Positions 10,125-17,071 of a stretch of DNA of 21,314 bases are shown in pieces. The position numbers were made by a program, and so were the translations under genes. This stretch comes from Lutibacter sp. (GTDB lineage Bacteria; Bacteroidota; Bacteroidia; Flavobacteriales; Flavobacteriaceae). Every line of letters starts with the position of its first letter. Position 1 is the stretch's first letter. The DNA is taken from contig JASMME010000004.1 of NCBI GenBank assembly GCA_030748365.1, positions 1 to 21,314 on the forward strand, in the 5' to 3' direction. The notes below the pieces were generated by a model, which saw only the letters and a program-made list of their open reading frames with translations, had not been told where the DNA came from and searched no databases.

Positions 10125-10456
10125 TGTCGTTCGTGTTGGTTGACTATGTGTATAATTTGTGGGGGCGTTTTAGCTGGCTTCAACCCCAATACCTCTACGC
10201 TGTTCTTAACGGTTGATTCCAACCTCATCTTGACAGAGACTGCACGGGTATCCACAAAAGCCGCTCTCAGTTCTTTGATTTCGGCCTGTAGGGCTGCAAT
10301 GTGCATTACCTTCTCATCGACCTTGTGCGAACTGGTAATGACAACCAAGAGCCAAACGACCACGAAAATGATAAAACGCCAGTTCCTAAAGGCGTCTTCG
10401 CTGACCAGAAAACTACCCTTCAACAATCCGTATAATTTGTTTTTTATCAAGGACAT
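10121..10456 (-). CDS. ftsL: FtsL-like bitopic cell division protein
   Basis: A 111-residue protein with a cytoplasmic tail of about 26 residues, one membrane segment (about 27-41, FRNWRFIIFVVVWLLVVIT), then a periplasmic region with heptad-like spacing (about 45-80), consistent with a coiled coil. FtsL sequences diverge strongly, so the call rests on topology, size (E. coli FtsL has 121 aa) and its position between rsmH and ftsI, where ftsL is always found. FtsL partners FtsB/DivIC and FtsQ and activates FtsWI. The ATG lies 10 nt inside rsmH; the stop is shared with the TTG start of ftsI. Such small genes are easily missed, but the uninterrupted operon layout makes this one convincing. Confidence 0.88.
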   Translation of the reverse strand: MSLIKNKLYGLLKGSFLVSEDAFRNWRFIIFVVVWLLVVITSSHKVDEKVMHIAALQAEIKELRAAFVDTRAVSVKMRLESTVKNSVEVLGLKPAKTPPQIIHIVNQHERH

Positions 10457-11346
10457 AGGCTGGCGATTCTTAATTTTGCACTGCGCGCCCGGTTGTTTCT
10501 TTCAATCTCTTTGGCATCTGGAACAATCAGCTTGCCAACTTTTTTCAGTGGGACGGATACATGGCCGAAAACATCTTTTTCTGGCTCTCCTTCAAACAAG
10601 CCACTTCTGATAAAACGCTTGACCAGCCTGTCTTCCAGAGAGTGGTAAGAAATGACTACCAACCTGCCTGCCGGGTTCAGTAGTGCAGGCACTTGCTGCA
10701 AGAATTCTTTTAAAACCGCAATCTCCTGGTTTACTTCGATCCGAATACCCTGAAATAACTGGGCCAACACCTTGTGTTCTTTTGATTTGGGTATAAGCCC
10801 TTCCAGTAGTTTTTTTAAGTCAAAGCTGGTTTTAATGGCTTTGGAAGAGCGGGCGCCCACAATCTTTGCTGCAAGGGTCCGTGCATTCCTCAATTCCCCA
10901 TAACGAAAAAGCACTTCGGCCAGGGCTTCTTCATCGTAGCCGTTGATTACCTGATAGGCTGTAAGGCTGCCGGACTGATTCATACGCATATCGAGATCGG
11001 CATCAAAACGGGTAGAAAAACCGCGGCTTGCTTCGTCAAACTGGTGAGATGACACCCCCAGATCAGCCAGGATACCGTCTACTTTTCGCACACCGTAAAA
11101 CCGCAAATACCGATTGATAAACCTGAAATTTTGAGGAATCAGCGTACAACGCTCATCGTCAATTATGTTTTGCTGTGCATCGGGGTCCTGATCAAAGGCA
11201 TACAAACGCCCCGTGCTGTTGAGTCTTTCTAAAATGGCCCTGGAGTGACCGCCGCCGCCAAAGGTGACGTCTACATAGGTGCCGGAGGGATTGATCGCCA
11301 GGCCATCTACACTATGCGAAAGCAATACCGGTTCATGATAGTCCAT
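10447..11346 (-). CDS. rsmH: 16S rRNA (cytosine1402-N4)-methyltransferase RsmH (MraW)
   Basis: SAM-dependent methyltransferase modifying C1402 of 16S rRNA in the decoding centre, nearly always encoded second in the dcw operon. The 299 residues begin YHEPVLLSHSVDGL and contain the SAM-binding glycine loop VTFGGGGHS (27-35), LADLGVSSHQFDEASRGFS (about 93-111), the conserved R-x-N-x-E-I region (IRIEVNQEI) and ISYHSLEDRLVKRFI near the C-terminus, all typical of MraW. Length matches the family (E. coli 313). The ATG sits 14 nt inside the end of mraZ and the stop overlaps ftsL by 10 nt. Confidence 0.97.
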   Translation of the reverse strand: MDYHEPVLLSHSVDGLAINPSGTYVDVTFGGGGHSRAILERLNSTGRLYAFDQDPDAQQNIIDDERCTLIPQNFRFINRYLRFYGVRKVDGILADLGVSSHQFDEASRGFSTRFDADLDMRMNQSGSLTAYQVINGYDEEALAEVLFRYGELRNARTLAAKIVGARSSKAIKTSFDLKKLLEGLIPKSKEHKVLAQLFQGIRIEVNQEIAVLKEFLQQVPALLNPAGRLVVISYHSLEDRLVKRFIRSGLFEGEPEKDVFGHVSVPLKKVGKLIVPDAKEIERNNRARSAKLRIASLCP

Positions 11347-11803
11347 CGTCTTCAGATTGTGTGCCCATTACTTCTTCTGCCAGTGTCGCAAAGTCGAGGG
11401 TAGCCTCATCAATGGCTTTCTCATACCTGCCTTTGTCCCAAATCTCAATAATATTCACGACGGAACACATGACCACATCCTTTTCTATCCCGGCAAACAA
11501 GCATAAGTCCTTGGGAATAAGAATCCTGTCAGCAGCATCCGATTCCACAATTTTGACCCCTGCAGTAAACCGCCGAATAAAATCATTGTGCTTTTTAACA
11601 AACCGGTTCAACCGGTTCACCTTTTCCATCATTTTCTGCCACTCCGTCATTGGGTACACCTCTATACAGGGCTGAAAAACAGACCGTTTTAACACAAAAC
11701 CTGCTTGCATTACCGGCGCCAACTGCTTCTTCAGCGAAGCGGCGAGTGCAACCCGCCCCTTGGCATCGGCCTTGCATTCATATGTACCCGTCAGGTTGAT
11801 CAT
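11333..11803 (-). CDS. mraZ: Transcriptional regulator MraZ
   Basis: First gene of the dcw operon; MraZ is a DNA-binding regulator that in E. coli represses its own operon. I chose the ATG at 11803, giving 156 residues beginning MINLTGTYECKADAKGR, which matches family length (E. coli 152) and the usual N-terminus. An upstream in-frame GTG at 11854 would place the start inside the operator repeats and promoter and is rejected. Two SpoVT/AbrB-like swapped-hairpin halves are visible, each with a D-x-x-(G)-R type signature: DAKGR (13-17) and ADRILIPKDL (91-100). The three TGGG repeats just upstream are presumed binding sites, suggesting autoregulation. The stop overlaps rsmH by 14 nt. Confidence 0.95.
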   Translation of the reverse strand: MINLTGTYECKADAKGRVALAASLKKQLAPVMQAGFVLKRSVFQPCIEVYPMTEWQKMMEKVNRLNRFVKKHNDFIRRFTAGVKIVESDAADRILIPKDLCLFAGIEKDVVMCSVVNIIEIWDKGRYEKAIDEATLDFATLAEEVMGTQSEDDGLS

Positions 11804-11821
11804 CGTAGACAAATATTCTTT

Positions 11822-11829
11822 CAAAATTA
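11822..11829 (-). promoter_or_regulatory. Candidate -7 element for the dcw operon (mraZ)
   Basis: Reading the minus strand, TAATTTTG is a perfect match to the Bacteroidota -7 consensus TAnnTTTG and lies 18 nt before the mraZ ATG, leaving a leader of roughly a dozen bases. No TTG sits at the preferred distance upstream: the candidates lie 14 and 24 nt away, both within the TGGG repeats. A second, weaker candidate (TACGTTCG on the minus strand, 11903-11896) exists farther upstream, so assignment is tentative. Confidence 0.4.
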
Positions 11830-11839
11830 ATAAAAAAAC

Positions 11840-11864
11840 CCCACAATATCCCACAATCTCCCAC
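11840..11864 (-). promoter_or_regulatory. MraZ operator: three TGGG direct repeats at 10-bp spacing
   Basis: On the minus strand GTGGG occurs at 11864-11860, 11854-11850 and 11844-11840, in the contexts GTGGGAGATT, GTGGGATATT and GTGGGGTTTT: exactly one helical turn apart. MraZ from E. coli and Mycoplasma is known to bind TGGG-N-type direct repeats separated by five bases upstream of its own gene, so the match in sequence, spacing and place is strong. The array ends 10 nt before the predicted -7 element, so bound MraZ should block RNA polymerase. Confidence 0.82.
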
Positions 11865-11978
11865 TTTGTTGATAACTTTTTCCACCCTGCATCAACGAAC
11901 GTATATTTTTGAGGAACAGTTCTTTATCGATGTATGTGATTCTCTCACACAATACCACACTGTTATAGAAAAAAAACC

Positions 11979-11986
11979 TACCTTTG
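11979..11986 (+). promoter_or_regulatory. Candidate -7 element for the hydrolase-engB-rluA operon
   Basis: TACCTTTG is a perfect TAnnTTTG match 23 nt before the hydrolase ATG, giving a predicted leader of about 15-20 nt. No clear -33 TTG is present at the usual distance. The 206-bp region between mraZ and this gene thus seems to hold two divergent promoters, with the MraZ repeats close to the dcw side. Confidence 0.45.
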
Positions 11987-12009
11987 TCTACTGTTAAAAT
12001 CAGCTTTTA

Positions 12010-12774
12010 ATGACCAACTATTTAATCCGAGAAGGAGACTATTGCTACCTTGAAAAAGGAGAAGGACCCACCATTATTGCCCTGCACGGCCTGATGGGGG
12101 CCCTGAGTAATTTTGGAGGTGTGCTGACCTATTTTTCTGAAAGAGGCTATCGGGTCATCATTCCCGAGCTACCTATCTATGAGCTACCACTGCTTAAGAC
12201 CAATGTAAAAAACCTGGCCAAGTTCTTAAAAGAGTTCATGGCCTTTAAGAATATTGAGAAAACCCTGTTGCTAGGAAATTCCCTTGGTGGTCATATCGCC
12301 CTCTATTTCACAAAGATGAACCTGGAAAATGTCAACGGAATGATCCTTACAGGAAGTTCCGGTTTGTACGAGAAGTCTATGGGAGATAGCTATCCAAAAC
12401 GAGGTGATTACGACTATATCAGAACAAAGACTGAACAAGTATTTTTCGATCCAAAGGTAGCTACCAAGGAGATGGTAGATGAAATTTTCGCCGCCGTAAA
12501 CGACCGTAACAAGGTAATAAGAACCCTGGCCATTGCCAAAAGCGCCATCCGTCATAACATGGCCAAGGACCTGCCTAAAATGACAGTACCCACTTGCATC
12601 GTTTGGGGAAAAAACGACCATGTGACCCCGCCCGATGTGGCCGAGGATTTTGCAAAACTGCTGCCGGACGCTGACCTGTACTGGGTAGACCAGTGCGGAC
12701 ATGTACCGATGATGGAACACCCGGACAGCTTCAATCAAATTGTAGAAAACTGGCTGAAAGAAAGAAACCTATAG
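12010..12774 (+). CDS. Alpha/beta hydrolase fold protein, substrate unknown
   Basis: The 254-residue cytoplasmic protein (no signal peptide) has a complete alpha/beta hydrolase catalytic set: oxyanion HGLMG (26-30), nucleophile elbow GNSLGG with S91 (89-94), acid D203 in KNDHVTPP (201-208) and H231 in QCGHVPMMEHP. The layout resembles the large group of esterases and C-C bond hydrolases (MhpC/BioH-like), which cannot be told apart by sequence reading. The ATG start follows a good -7 element. It stands three bases before engB in what looks like an operon divergent from the dcw cluster; this association with engB recurs in flavobacteria as far as I recall, but gives no substrate. Housekeeping esterase or thioesterase roles are possible but unproven. 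Confidence 0.88.
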   Translation: MTNYLIREGDYCYLEKGEGPTIIALHGLMGALSNFGGVLTYFSERGYRVIIPELPIYELPLLKTNVKNLAKFLKEFMAFKNIEKTLLLGNSLGGHIALYFTKMNLENVNGMILTGSSGLYEKSMGDSYPKRGDYDYIRTKTEQVFFDPKVATKEMVDEIFAAVNDRNKVIRTLAIAKSAIRHNMAKDLPKMTVPTCIVWGKNDHVTPPDVAEDFAKLLPDADLYWVDQCGHVPMMEHPDSFNQIVENWLKERNL

Positions 12775-12777
12775 GCC

Positions 12778-13389
12778 ATGAACATCAAACGTGCTGATTT
12801 TGTAATCAGCAACACCAATGTGTTGAAATGCCCGAAAGAGCCCCTGCCTGAGTACGCTTTTATCGGACGTTCCAATGTCGGCAAATCTTCCCTGATTAAC
12901 ATGCTGACAGACAGGAAACAATTGGCCAAAACTTCTGGAAAACCCGGAAAGACCCAACTAATCAATCATTTTAGGATCAACGAGCAATGGTTTTTGGTCG
13001 ACTTGCCGGGATACGGTTATGCAAAGGTGTCAAAATCAAAACGGGCCAGTTTTCAACAATTTATCCGGGAGTACTTTATGAAACGCAGACAACTCGTTTG
13101 TACCTTTGTATTGTTAGACATACGAATACCTCCCCAACAAATTGACCTGGAATTCATGTCTTTCCTGGGAGAGAACAACCTGCCTTTTTGCATGGTTTTC
13201 ACAAAGTCCGACAAACTCAACACTGCCCAACTGAACAGAAATTTAGACGAATACAACCAGAAGATGACCGACACTTCCTGGGAAAGTATGCCTCCTTTTT
13301 TTGTAAGTTCTGCCACTAAGAAAGCGGGTAGACAGGAATTATTGGCCTATATAGACCAATTGAACCACGACCTGATGAACCCTGCATAA
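12778..13389 (+). CDS. engB: Ribosome biogenesis GTPase EngB (YihA/YsxC)
   Basis: TRAFAC-class GTPase needed for late assembly of the 50S ribosomal subunit. The 203-residue protein contains the G1 loop GRSNVGKSS (30-38), the switch region KPGKTQLINHF (55-65), G3 DLPGYGYAKVS (75-85), G4 TKSD (142-145) and G5 SSAT (177-180). The GRSNVGKSS and DLPGYGYA forms are characteristic of EngB rather than Era or Der. Length fits the family (about 195-215). The ATG lies three bases after the hydrolase stop; the next gene starts two bases after its own stop, so the three genes are probably one transcript. The pairing with a pseudouridine synthase gives the operon a ribosome/RNA theme. Confidence 0.96.
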   Translation: MNIKRADFVISNTNVLKCPKEPLPEYAFIGRSNVGKSSLINMLTDRKQLAKTSGKPGKTQLINHFRINEQWFLVDLPGYGYAKVSKSKRASFQQFIREYFMKRRQLVCTFVLLDIRIPPQQIDLEFMSFLGENNLPFCMVFTKSDKLNTAQLNRNLDEYNQKMTDTSWESMPPFFVSSATKKAGRQELLAYIDQLNHDLMNPA

Positions 13390-13391
13390 CC

Positions 13392-14078
13392 ATGGCCTCT
13401 GACAAAGACAACCTACATGTGCTGTACGAGGACAATCACCTGATTGTTGTCAATAAGCAAGTGGGAGATATTGTACAAGGAGACCGTACCGGAGACCAAC
13501 CGCTCAGTGAAGTGGTCAAAGCCTATCTCAAAGAAAAATACCACAAACCCGGTCAGGTATTCCTGGGTGTGGTACACCGACTGGACAGACCGACATCAGG
13601 CATCGTGGTCTTTGCCAGAACCTCCAAAGCGCTGGAACGGTTCAATAAAATGCTGCGTGATCAAGTGGTCAAAAAAACCTATTGGGCCTTGGTCAAACAG
13701 GCACCTGAAAAAAGAGCCGACACCCTTGTGGGCTATCTGAAGAAAAATCCCCGGAACAACAAATCAAGCCGGTATGGCACAGCCATTGAGGGTAGTAAAA
13801 AAGCGGTACTTCACTATACGCTAATAAAATCCTTAGAACGCTATCACCTGCTAGAGATAGACCTGGAGACTGGCCGGCACCATCAGATACGCTGTCAGTT
13901 GGCCGCCATGGGGAGTCCTATAAAAGGGGACCTGAAATACGGTTTTGACCGCCCCAACAAAAATGGGGGCATACACTTGCACGCGCGTTTTATCGAATTT
14001 ACTCATCCGGTAAAAAAGGAAAAGATGGCCCTCTCAGCACCTGTGCCTGACGATCCACTCTGGAACGCTTGTGAGTAG
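13392..14078 (+). CDS. RluA-family RNA pseudouridine synthase (short form, no S4 domain)
   Basis: Converts uridine to pseudouridine in rRNA or tRNA. The 228-residue protein consists almost only of the catalytic domain: LHVLYEDNHLIVVNK at the start, VVHRLDRPTSGIVVFART with catalytic D65 (about 61-77), KTYWALV (95-101) and TGRHHQIRCQLA (about 160-171). These are the RluA/RluC/RluD family motifs. The N-terminal S4 domain of RluC and RluD is absent, as in RluA and TruC; which nucleotide it modifies cannot be read from sequence. It begins two bases after engB and ends six bases before the stop of the convergent pdhB gene, with no hairpin terminator between them. Confidence 0.92.
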   Translation: MASDKDNLHVLYEDNHLIVVNKQVGDIVQGDRTGDQPLSEVVKAYLKEKYHKPGQVFLGVVHRLDRPTSGIVVFARTSKALERFNKMLRDQVVKKTYWALVKQAPEKRADTLVGYLKKNPRNNKSSRYGTAIEGSKKAVLHYTLIKSLERYHLLEIDLETGRHHQIRCQLAAMGSPIKGDLKYGFDRPNKNGGIHLHARFIEFTHPVKKEKMALSAPVPDDPLWNACE

Positions 14079-14084
14079 GAAACC

Positions 14085-15065
14085 TTAGGAAACGTACAAC
14101 ACTTCTTTGACCGCTTTGACCACATCATTGGCATTGGGCATCCACTCTTCTAACAAGACGGCAGAAAAAGGCGCGGGCGTATCTGCTGTTGTAATCCTTT
14201 TGATGGGCGCATCCAAATGATCGAACACGTTTTCCTGTACCTGGAAAGTGATTTCTGAAGAAACACTTGCAAAAGGCCAGGCCTCTTCGAGTATAACGAG
14301 TCGATTGGTTTTTTTTACAGAAGTAAAGATGGTATCAACATCCATGGGTCGAATGGTTCGCAGGTCAATCACTTCTGCTGAGATACCCTCTTTTTCGAGG
14401 ATATCGGCTGCCTTATAGGCTTCCTTGATAATCTTGCCAAACGATACCACAGTAACATCTGTACCTTCTCTTTTGATGTCTGCCACTCCAATAGGAACGA
14501 TATATTCGCCTTCGGGCACCTCCCCTTTGTCGGCATACATTTGTTCCGATTCCATAAAGATAACCGGATCATCGTCTCGGATAGCAGCCTTTAAGAGCCC
14601 TTTGGCATCATAGGGATTGGAAGGTACAATTACCTTAAGACCGGGCGTATTGGCATACCAGTTCTCAAAGGATTGAGAATGGGTGGCACCCAATTGGCCT
14701 GCAGAACCTGTAGGCCCCCTAAAAACGATGGGACAGTGAAGCTGCCCACCAGACATTTGTCTGATTTTTGCAGCATTGTTGATAATCTGATCGATACCAA
14801 CCAGGGAAAAATTAAAGGTCATAAACTCTACAATCGGCCGATTTCCGTTCATGGCAGCGCCCACTGAAATACCCGCAAAACCCAATTCGGCAATGGGGGC
14901 GTCAATGACCCGTTTAGAACCGAATTCATCGAGCATACCCTTTGAGGCTTTATAAGCGCCGTTGTACTCGGCCACTTCTTCTCCAATCAGATAAACAGTT
15001 TCATCCTTGCGCATTTCTTCTGTCATCGCTTCACAAATGGCTTCCCTAAATTGTATTGTCTTCAT
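14085..15065 (-). CDS. pdhB: Pyruvate dehydrogenase E1 component, beta subunit
   Basis: Beta subunit of the thiamine diphosphate-dependent E1 heterotetramer that decarboxylates pyruvate and passes the acetyl group to E2 lipoyl domains. I chose ATG at 15065 (326 residues, MKTIQFREAICEAM) because it fits the family N-terminus; an in-frame TTG at 15089 lies within the predicted -7 promoter element. Visible features are the TPP-contacting Glu in DAPIAELGF (E60), the FRGPTG and GATHSQSFENW loops (about 116-136), and the C-terminal transketolase-type domain with VIDLRTIRPMD (223-233) and EEAWPFASVSSE (250-261). A branched-chain oxoacid E1 beta is less likely given the N-terminal sequence. pdhA and pdhC are not adjacent, which is the usual flavobacterial arrangement only in part, so partners must lie elsewhere. 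Confidence 0.93.
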   Translation of the reverse strand: MKTIQFREAICEAMTEEMRKDETVYLIGEEVAEYNGAYKASKGMLDEFGSKRVIDAPIAELGFAGISVGAAMNGNRPIVEFMTFNFSLVGIDQIINNAAKIRQMSGGQLHCPIVFRGPTGSAGQLGATHSQSFENWYANTPGLKVIVPSNPYDAKGLLKAAIRDDDPVIFMESEQMYADKGEVPEGEYIVPIGVADIKREGTDVTVVSFGKIIKEAYKAADILEKEGISAEVIDLRTIRPMDVDTIFTSVKKTNRLVILEEAWPFASVSSEITFQVQENVFDHLDAPIKRITTADTPAPFSAVLLEEWMPNANDVVKAVKEVLYVS

Positions 15066-15086
15066 TTCTCCGGTTTTTTCGAAATG

Positions 15087-15094
15087 CAAAAATA
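15087..15094 (-). promoter_or_regulatory. Candidate -7 element for pdhB
   Basis: On the minus strand TATTTTTG is a perfect TAnnTTTG match located 21 nt before the chosen ATG, so the leader would be about 15 nt. It overlaps the alternative TTG start at 15089, which argues against that start. The -33 region has no obvious TTG. Confidence 0.45.
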
Positions 15095-15149
15095 CAGAAT
15101 TCCACCGTCTAATCCTTTCTAAGCGTCATTAAAAAGCATCTTTTTTTAT

Positions 15150-15161
15150 TATGCATGCATA
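15150..15161. promoter_or_regulatory. 12-bp perfect palindrome between divergent pdhB and etfB
   Basis: TATGCATGCATA is self-complementary and lies near the middle of the 179-bp intergenic region, about 60 bp from the predicted -7 elements on both sides. It could be an operator for a dimeric regulator acting on both genes. In an AT-rich region a chance palindrome of this size is possible, so the role is inference only. Confidence 0.35.
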
Positions 15162-15213
15162 GTATTTCAAAAAAATGATTTATATTCGTGGCATCATTTT
15201 TATAGTACATCGT

Positions 15214-15221
15214 TAACTTTA
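15214..15221 (+). promoter_or_regulatory. Weak candidate -7 element for etfBA
   Basis: TAACTTTA matches TAnnTTTG at seven of eight positions and lies 23 nt before the etfB ATG. An alternative, TATATTCG at 15181-15188, is also one mismatch away. Neither has a TTG at the usual -33 distance. Confidence 0.28.
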
Positions 15222-15244
15222 CAAAATATTTAAATAAAACCACC

Positions 15245-15991
15245 ATGAAGATATTAGTTTGTATCAGTCACGTACCAGATACTACTTCCAAGATCAATTT
15301 TGTTGACAATGACAGCCGGTTCGACACCAATGGAGTGCAGTTTGTAATCAATCCTTATGATGAATTTGTCCTCACTAGGGCCATGTGGCTCAAAGAAAAA
15401 CAAGGGGCGTCTGTAACTGTTGTAAATGTGGGGGATACTTCCTCAGAAGCTACCTTGAGAAAGGCCTTGGCCATCGGTGCTGATGATGCTGTCAGGATCG
15501 ATACAGTACCTACCGACGGACTGGCCGTTGCCAAAGAATTGGCAGCACTCGTCAAACAAGGAGGCTACGACCTGGTTTTGGCTGGGAAAGAATCCATCGA
15601 CTACAATGGGGGAATGGTTCCAGGAATGCTGGCCACCCTTTTGGGATACAATTTTGTCAACGCCTGTATCGGCCTTGATATTGAGGGAGATACCGCCACC
15701 GCATCCAGAGAAATTGACGGCGGTAAAGAAATATTGGCTACCAGCCTGCCCTTGGTCGTTGCCGGGCAGAAAGGGATTGTAGAAGAAAAGGACCTACGCA
15801 TTCCAAACATGCGTGGCATTATGATGGCCCGTAAAAAACCGTTGAATGTGATTGCCTCTGTAAACGACGAGCAGGCAACAGCCAGTGCTTCCTTTGAAAA
15901 GCCCGCCCCAAAATCGGCCTGTAAAATAGTAGACGCAGATCAACTCGACACATTGGTTGATCTCCTACACCAAGAAGCCAAAGTAATTTAA
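15245..15991 (+). CDS. etfB: Electron transfer flavoprotein subunit beta
   Basis: Beta subunit of the soluble ETF heterodimer, which carries electrons from acyl-CoA dehydrogenases to the membrane quinone pool. The 248 residues show MKILVCISHVPDT, the AMP-binding region with NVGDTSSEATLRKALAIGADDAVRI (about 61-85), SIDYNGGMVPGMLA (117-130) and the loop LRIPNMRGIMMARKKPL (about 184-200), which is the known recognition loop for partner dehydrogenases. Length is close to the family norm (about 250-260). It starts with ATG after an A-rich leader without a Shine-Dalgarno sequence and precedes etfA by 27 nt. The sequence is of the ordinary beta-oxidation type, not the bifurcating FixA or Bcd-associated type, as far as can be judged by eye. 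Confidence 0.95.
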   Translation: MKILVCISHVPDTTSKINFVDNDSRFDTNGVQFVINPYDEFVLTRAMWLKEKQGASVTVVNVGDTSSEATLRKALAIGADDAVRIDTVPTDGLAVAKELAALVKQGGYDLVLAGKESIDYNGGMVPGMLATLLGYNFVNACIGLDIEGDTATASREIDGGKEILATSLPLVVAGQKGIVEEKDLRIPNMRGIMMARKKPLNVIASVNDEQATASASFEKPAPKSACKIVDADQLDTLVDLLHQEAKVI

Positions 15992-16018
15992 TCATTAAAA
16001 CCTAAAAAAATAGCAACT

Positions 16019-16981
16019 ATGTCTGTTTTAGTAGTAGCCGAATCATCGGAAGGAACCTTTAAAAAAACCGCTTTTGAACTGACGTCTTACGGTAAAAAAG
16101 TAGCGGAACAATTGAATACTGACCTGGTGGCGCTTACGATAAACGTCCAGGAACCTGAACAATTATATAACTACGGTGCTTCGAAAGTGCTGAGCCTAAG
16201 TAATGACGGATTAACGGTGTTCAACGCAAGCATCTATGCCGACATCATTCAACAAGCAGTCTCCAAAGAAAATGCCTCCGTGGTGTTGATTGACAGCAGT
16301 GCAAATGGCTTGTACTTAGCGCCTGTGGTAGCCGCTGGCCTGAATGCGGGATACGCGAGCAATGTGGTCGCCTTACCGCAAAGTGTCGAGCCCTTTACCG
16401 TTCAGCGAAAAGCTTTTTCCAACAAAGCCTTCAACAACACCGTAATAAACAGCCCGGTTAAGGTGCTTGGACTGGCGAAGAATTCTTTTGGAATTGTCGA
16501 AGCTCCGGTAGCTGGTAGCACCGAAGCATTCAGTCCTTCCATCGCTGAAAGTGGGGTGCGTTCTGTATCGGTTGAACAGAGCTCAGGAACGGTAACCATT
16601 GCGGATGCCGACATCGTCGTATCCGGAGGAAGGGGACTTAAAGGACCTGAAAACTGGGGGATGATCGAAGAACTTGCCGGGGTGCTCGGAGCAGCCACTG
16701 CTTGTTCCAAACCCGTATCCGATCTCGGGTGGAGACCACACAGTGAACACGTAGGGCAGACTGGGAAACCGGTAGCCTCTAACCTGTACATTGCCGTAGG
16801 AATCTCAGGAGCCATCCAACACCTGGCGGGGATTAACTCCTCTAAAGTAAAAGTAGTAATCAATACAGACCCGGAAGCACCTTTTTTCAAGGCAGCCGAT
16901 TACGGGGTTGTGGGTGACGCTTTTGAAGTGGTCCCACAATTGATAGAAAAGTTACAAGATTTTAAGCGTAACAACGCCTAA
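16019..16981 (+). CDS. etfA: Electron transfer flavoprotein subunit alpha
   Basis: FAD-carrying subunit of ETF. The 320 residues comprise an N-terminal nucleotide-fold domain (MSVLVVAESSEG) and the C-terminal FAD domain with VVSGGRGLKGPENW (200-213), DLGWRPHSEHVGQTGKPVA (235-253), YIAVGISGAIQHLAG (257-271), INTDPEAPFFKAADYGVVGD (281-300). The Arg that usually precedes this block (ASR in human ETF-alpha) is Lys231 here; I believe this occurs in other Bacteroidota too. The FAD-binding signature is otherwise complete, and length is normal. It follows etfB in the same transcript and is followed by a strong hairpin terminator. Confidence 0.95.
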   Translation: MSVLVVAESSEGTFKKTAFELTSYGKKVAEQLNTDLVALTINVQEPEQLYNYGASKVLSLSNDGLTVFNASIYADIIQQAVSKENASVVLIDSSANGLYLAPVVAAGLNAGYASNVVALPQSVEPFTVQRKAFSNKAFNNTVINSPVKVLGLAKNSFGIVEAPVAGSTEAFSPSIAESGVRSVSVEQSSGTVTIADADIVVSGGRGLKGPENWGMIEELAGVLGAATACSKPVSDLGWRPHSEHVGQTGKPVASNLYIAVGISGAIQHLAGINSSKVKVVINTDPEAPFFKAADYGVVGDAFEVVPQLIEKLQDFKRNNA

Positions 16982-17004
16982 TTTCACTAAATTGCACTCC
17001 TTGT

Positions 17005-17056
17005 AAAAAGGTTGTCTAACTATTGGACGATGCTCCTTTGATTAGACAACCTTTTT
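17005..17056 (+). terminator. Rho-independent-type terminator after etfBA
   Basis: A perfect 15-bp inverted repeat: AAAAAGGTTGTCTAA at 17005-17019 pairs with TTAGACAACCTTTTT at 17042-17056, separated by a 22-nt loop. The stem ends in a T run on the plus strand. It starts 23 nt after the etfA stop. The loop is longer than usual. Both the loop and the right arm overlap the promoter of the next gene. Confidence 0.8.
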
Positions 17057-17067
17057 CTGTAATTTTA
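17037..17067 (+). promoter_or_regulatory. Promoter of the DUF151 nuclease-nupC-thyA-folA operon, inside the terminator
   Basis: TTTG at 17037-17040 and TAATTTTA at 17060-17067 are separated by exactly 19 nt, the preferred spacing of the Bacteroidota -33/-7 promoter; only the last base of the -7 box deviates (A for G). The -7 box ends four bases before the ATG at 17072, so transcription should begin at or next to the start codon. The -33 box lies in the terminator loop and the spacer holds its right arm. Confidence 0.6.
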
Positions 17068-17071
17068 CCTT

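Noticed and set aside
10104..10610. 168-codon plus-strand open frame across ftsL and rsmH
   Set aside because: Covers the ftsL coding sequence antisense; the Cys- and Ser-rich translation looks like noise, and ftsL is supported by operon context.
11804..11854. Upstream GTG start that would lengthen MraZ by 17 residues
   Set aside because: The extension passes through the operator repeats and the -7 element and has no counterpart in the MraZ family.
11804..12009. Replication origin suggested by AT-rich DNA with a DnaA box-like site
   Set aside because: Only one imperfect box and no cluster, and the region is well explained by two divergent promoters and the MraZ repeats.
15066..15089. Upstream TTG start for pdhB
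   Set aside because: It is part of the predicted -7 box TATTTTTG, so it would not be in the transcript; the ATG at 15065 fits the family N-terminus.
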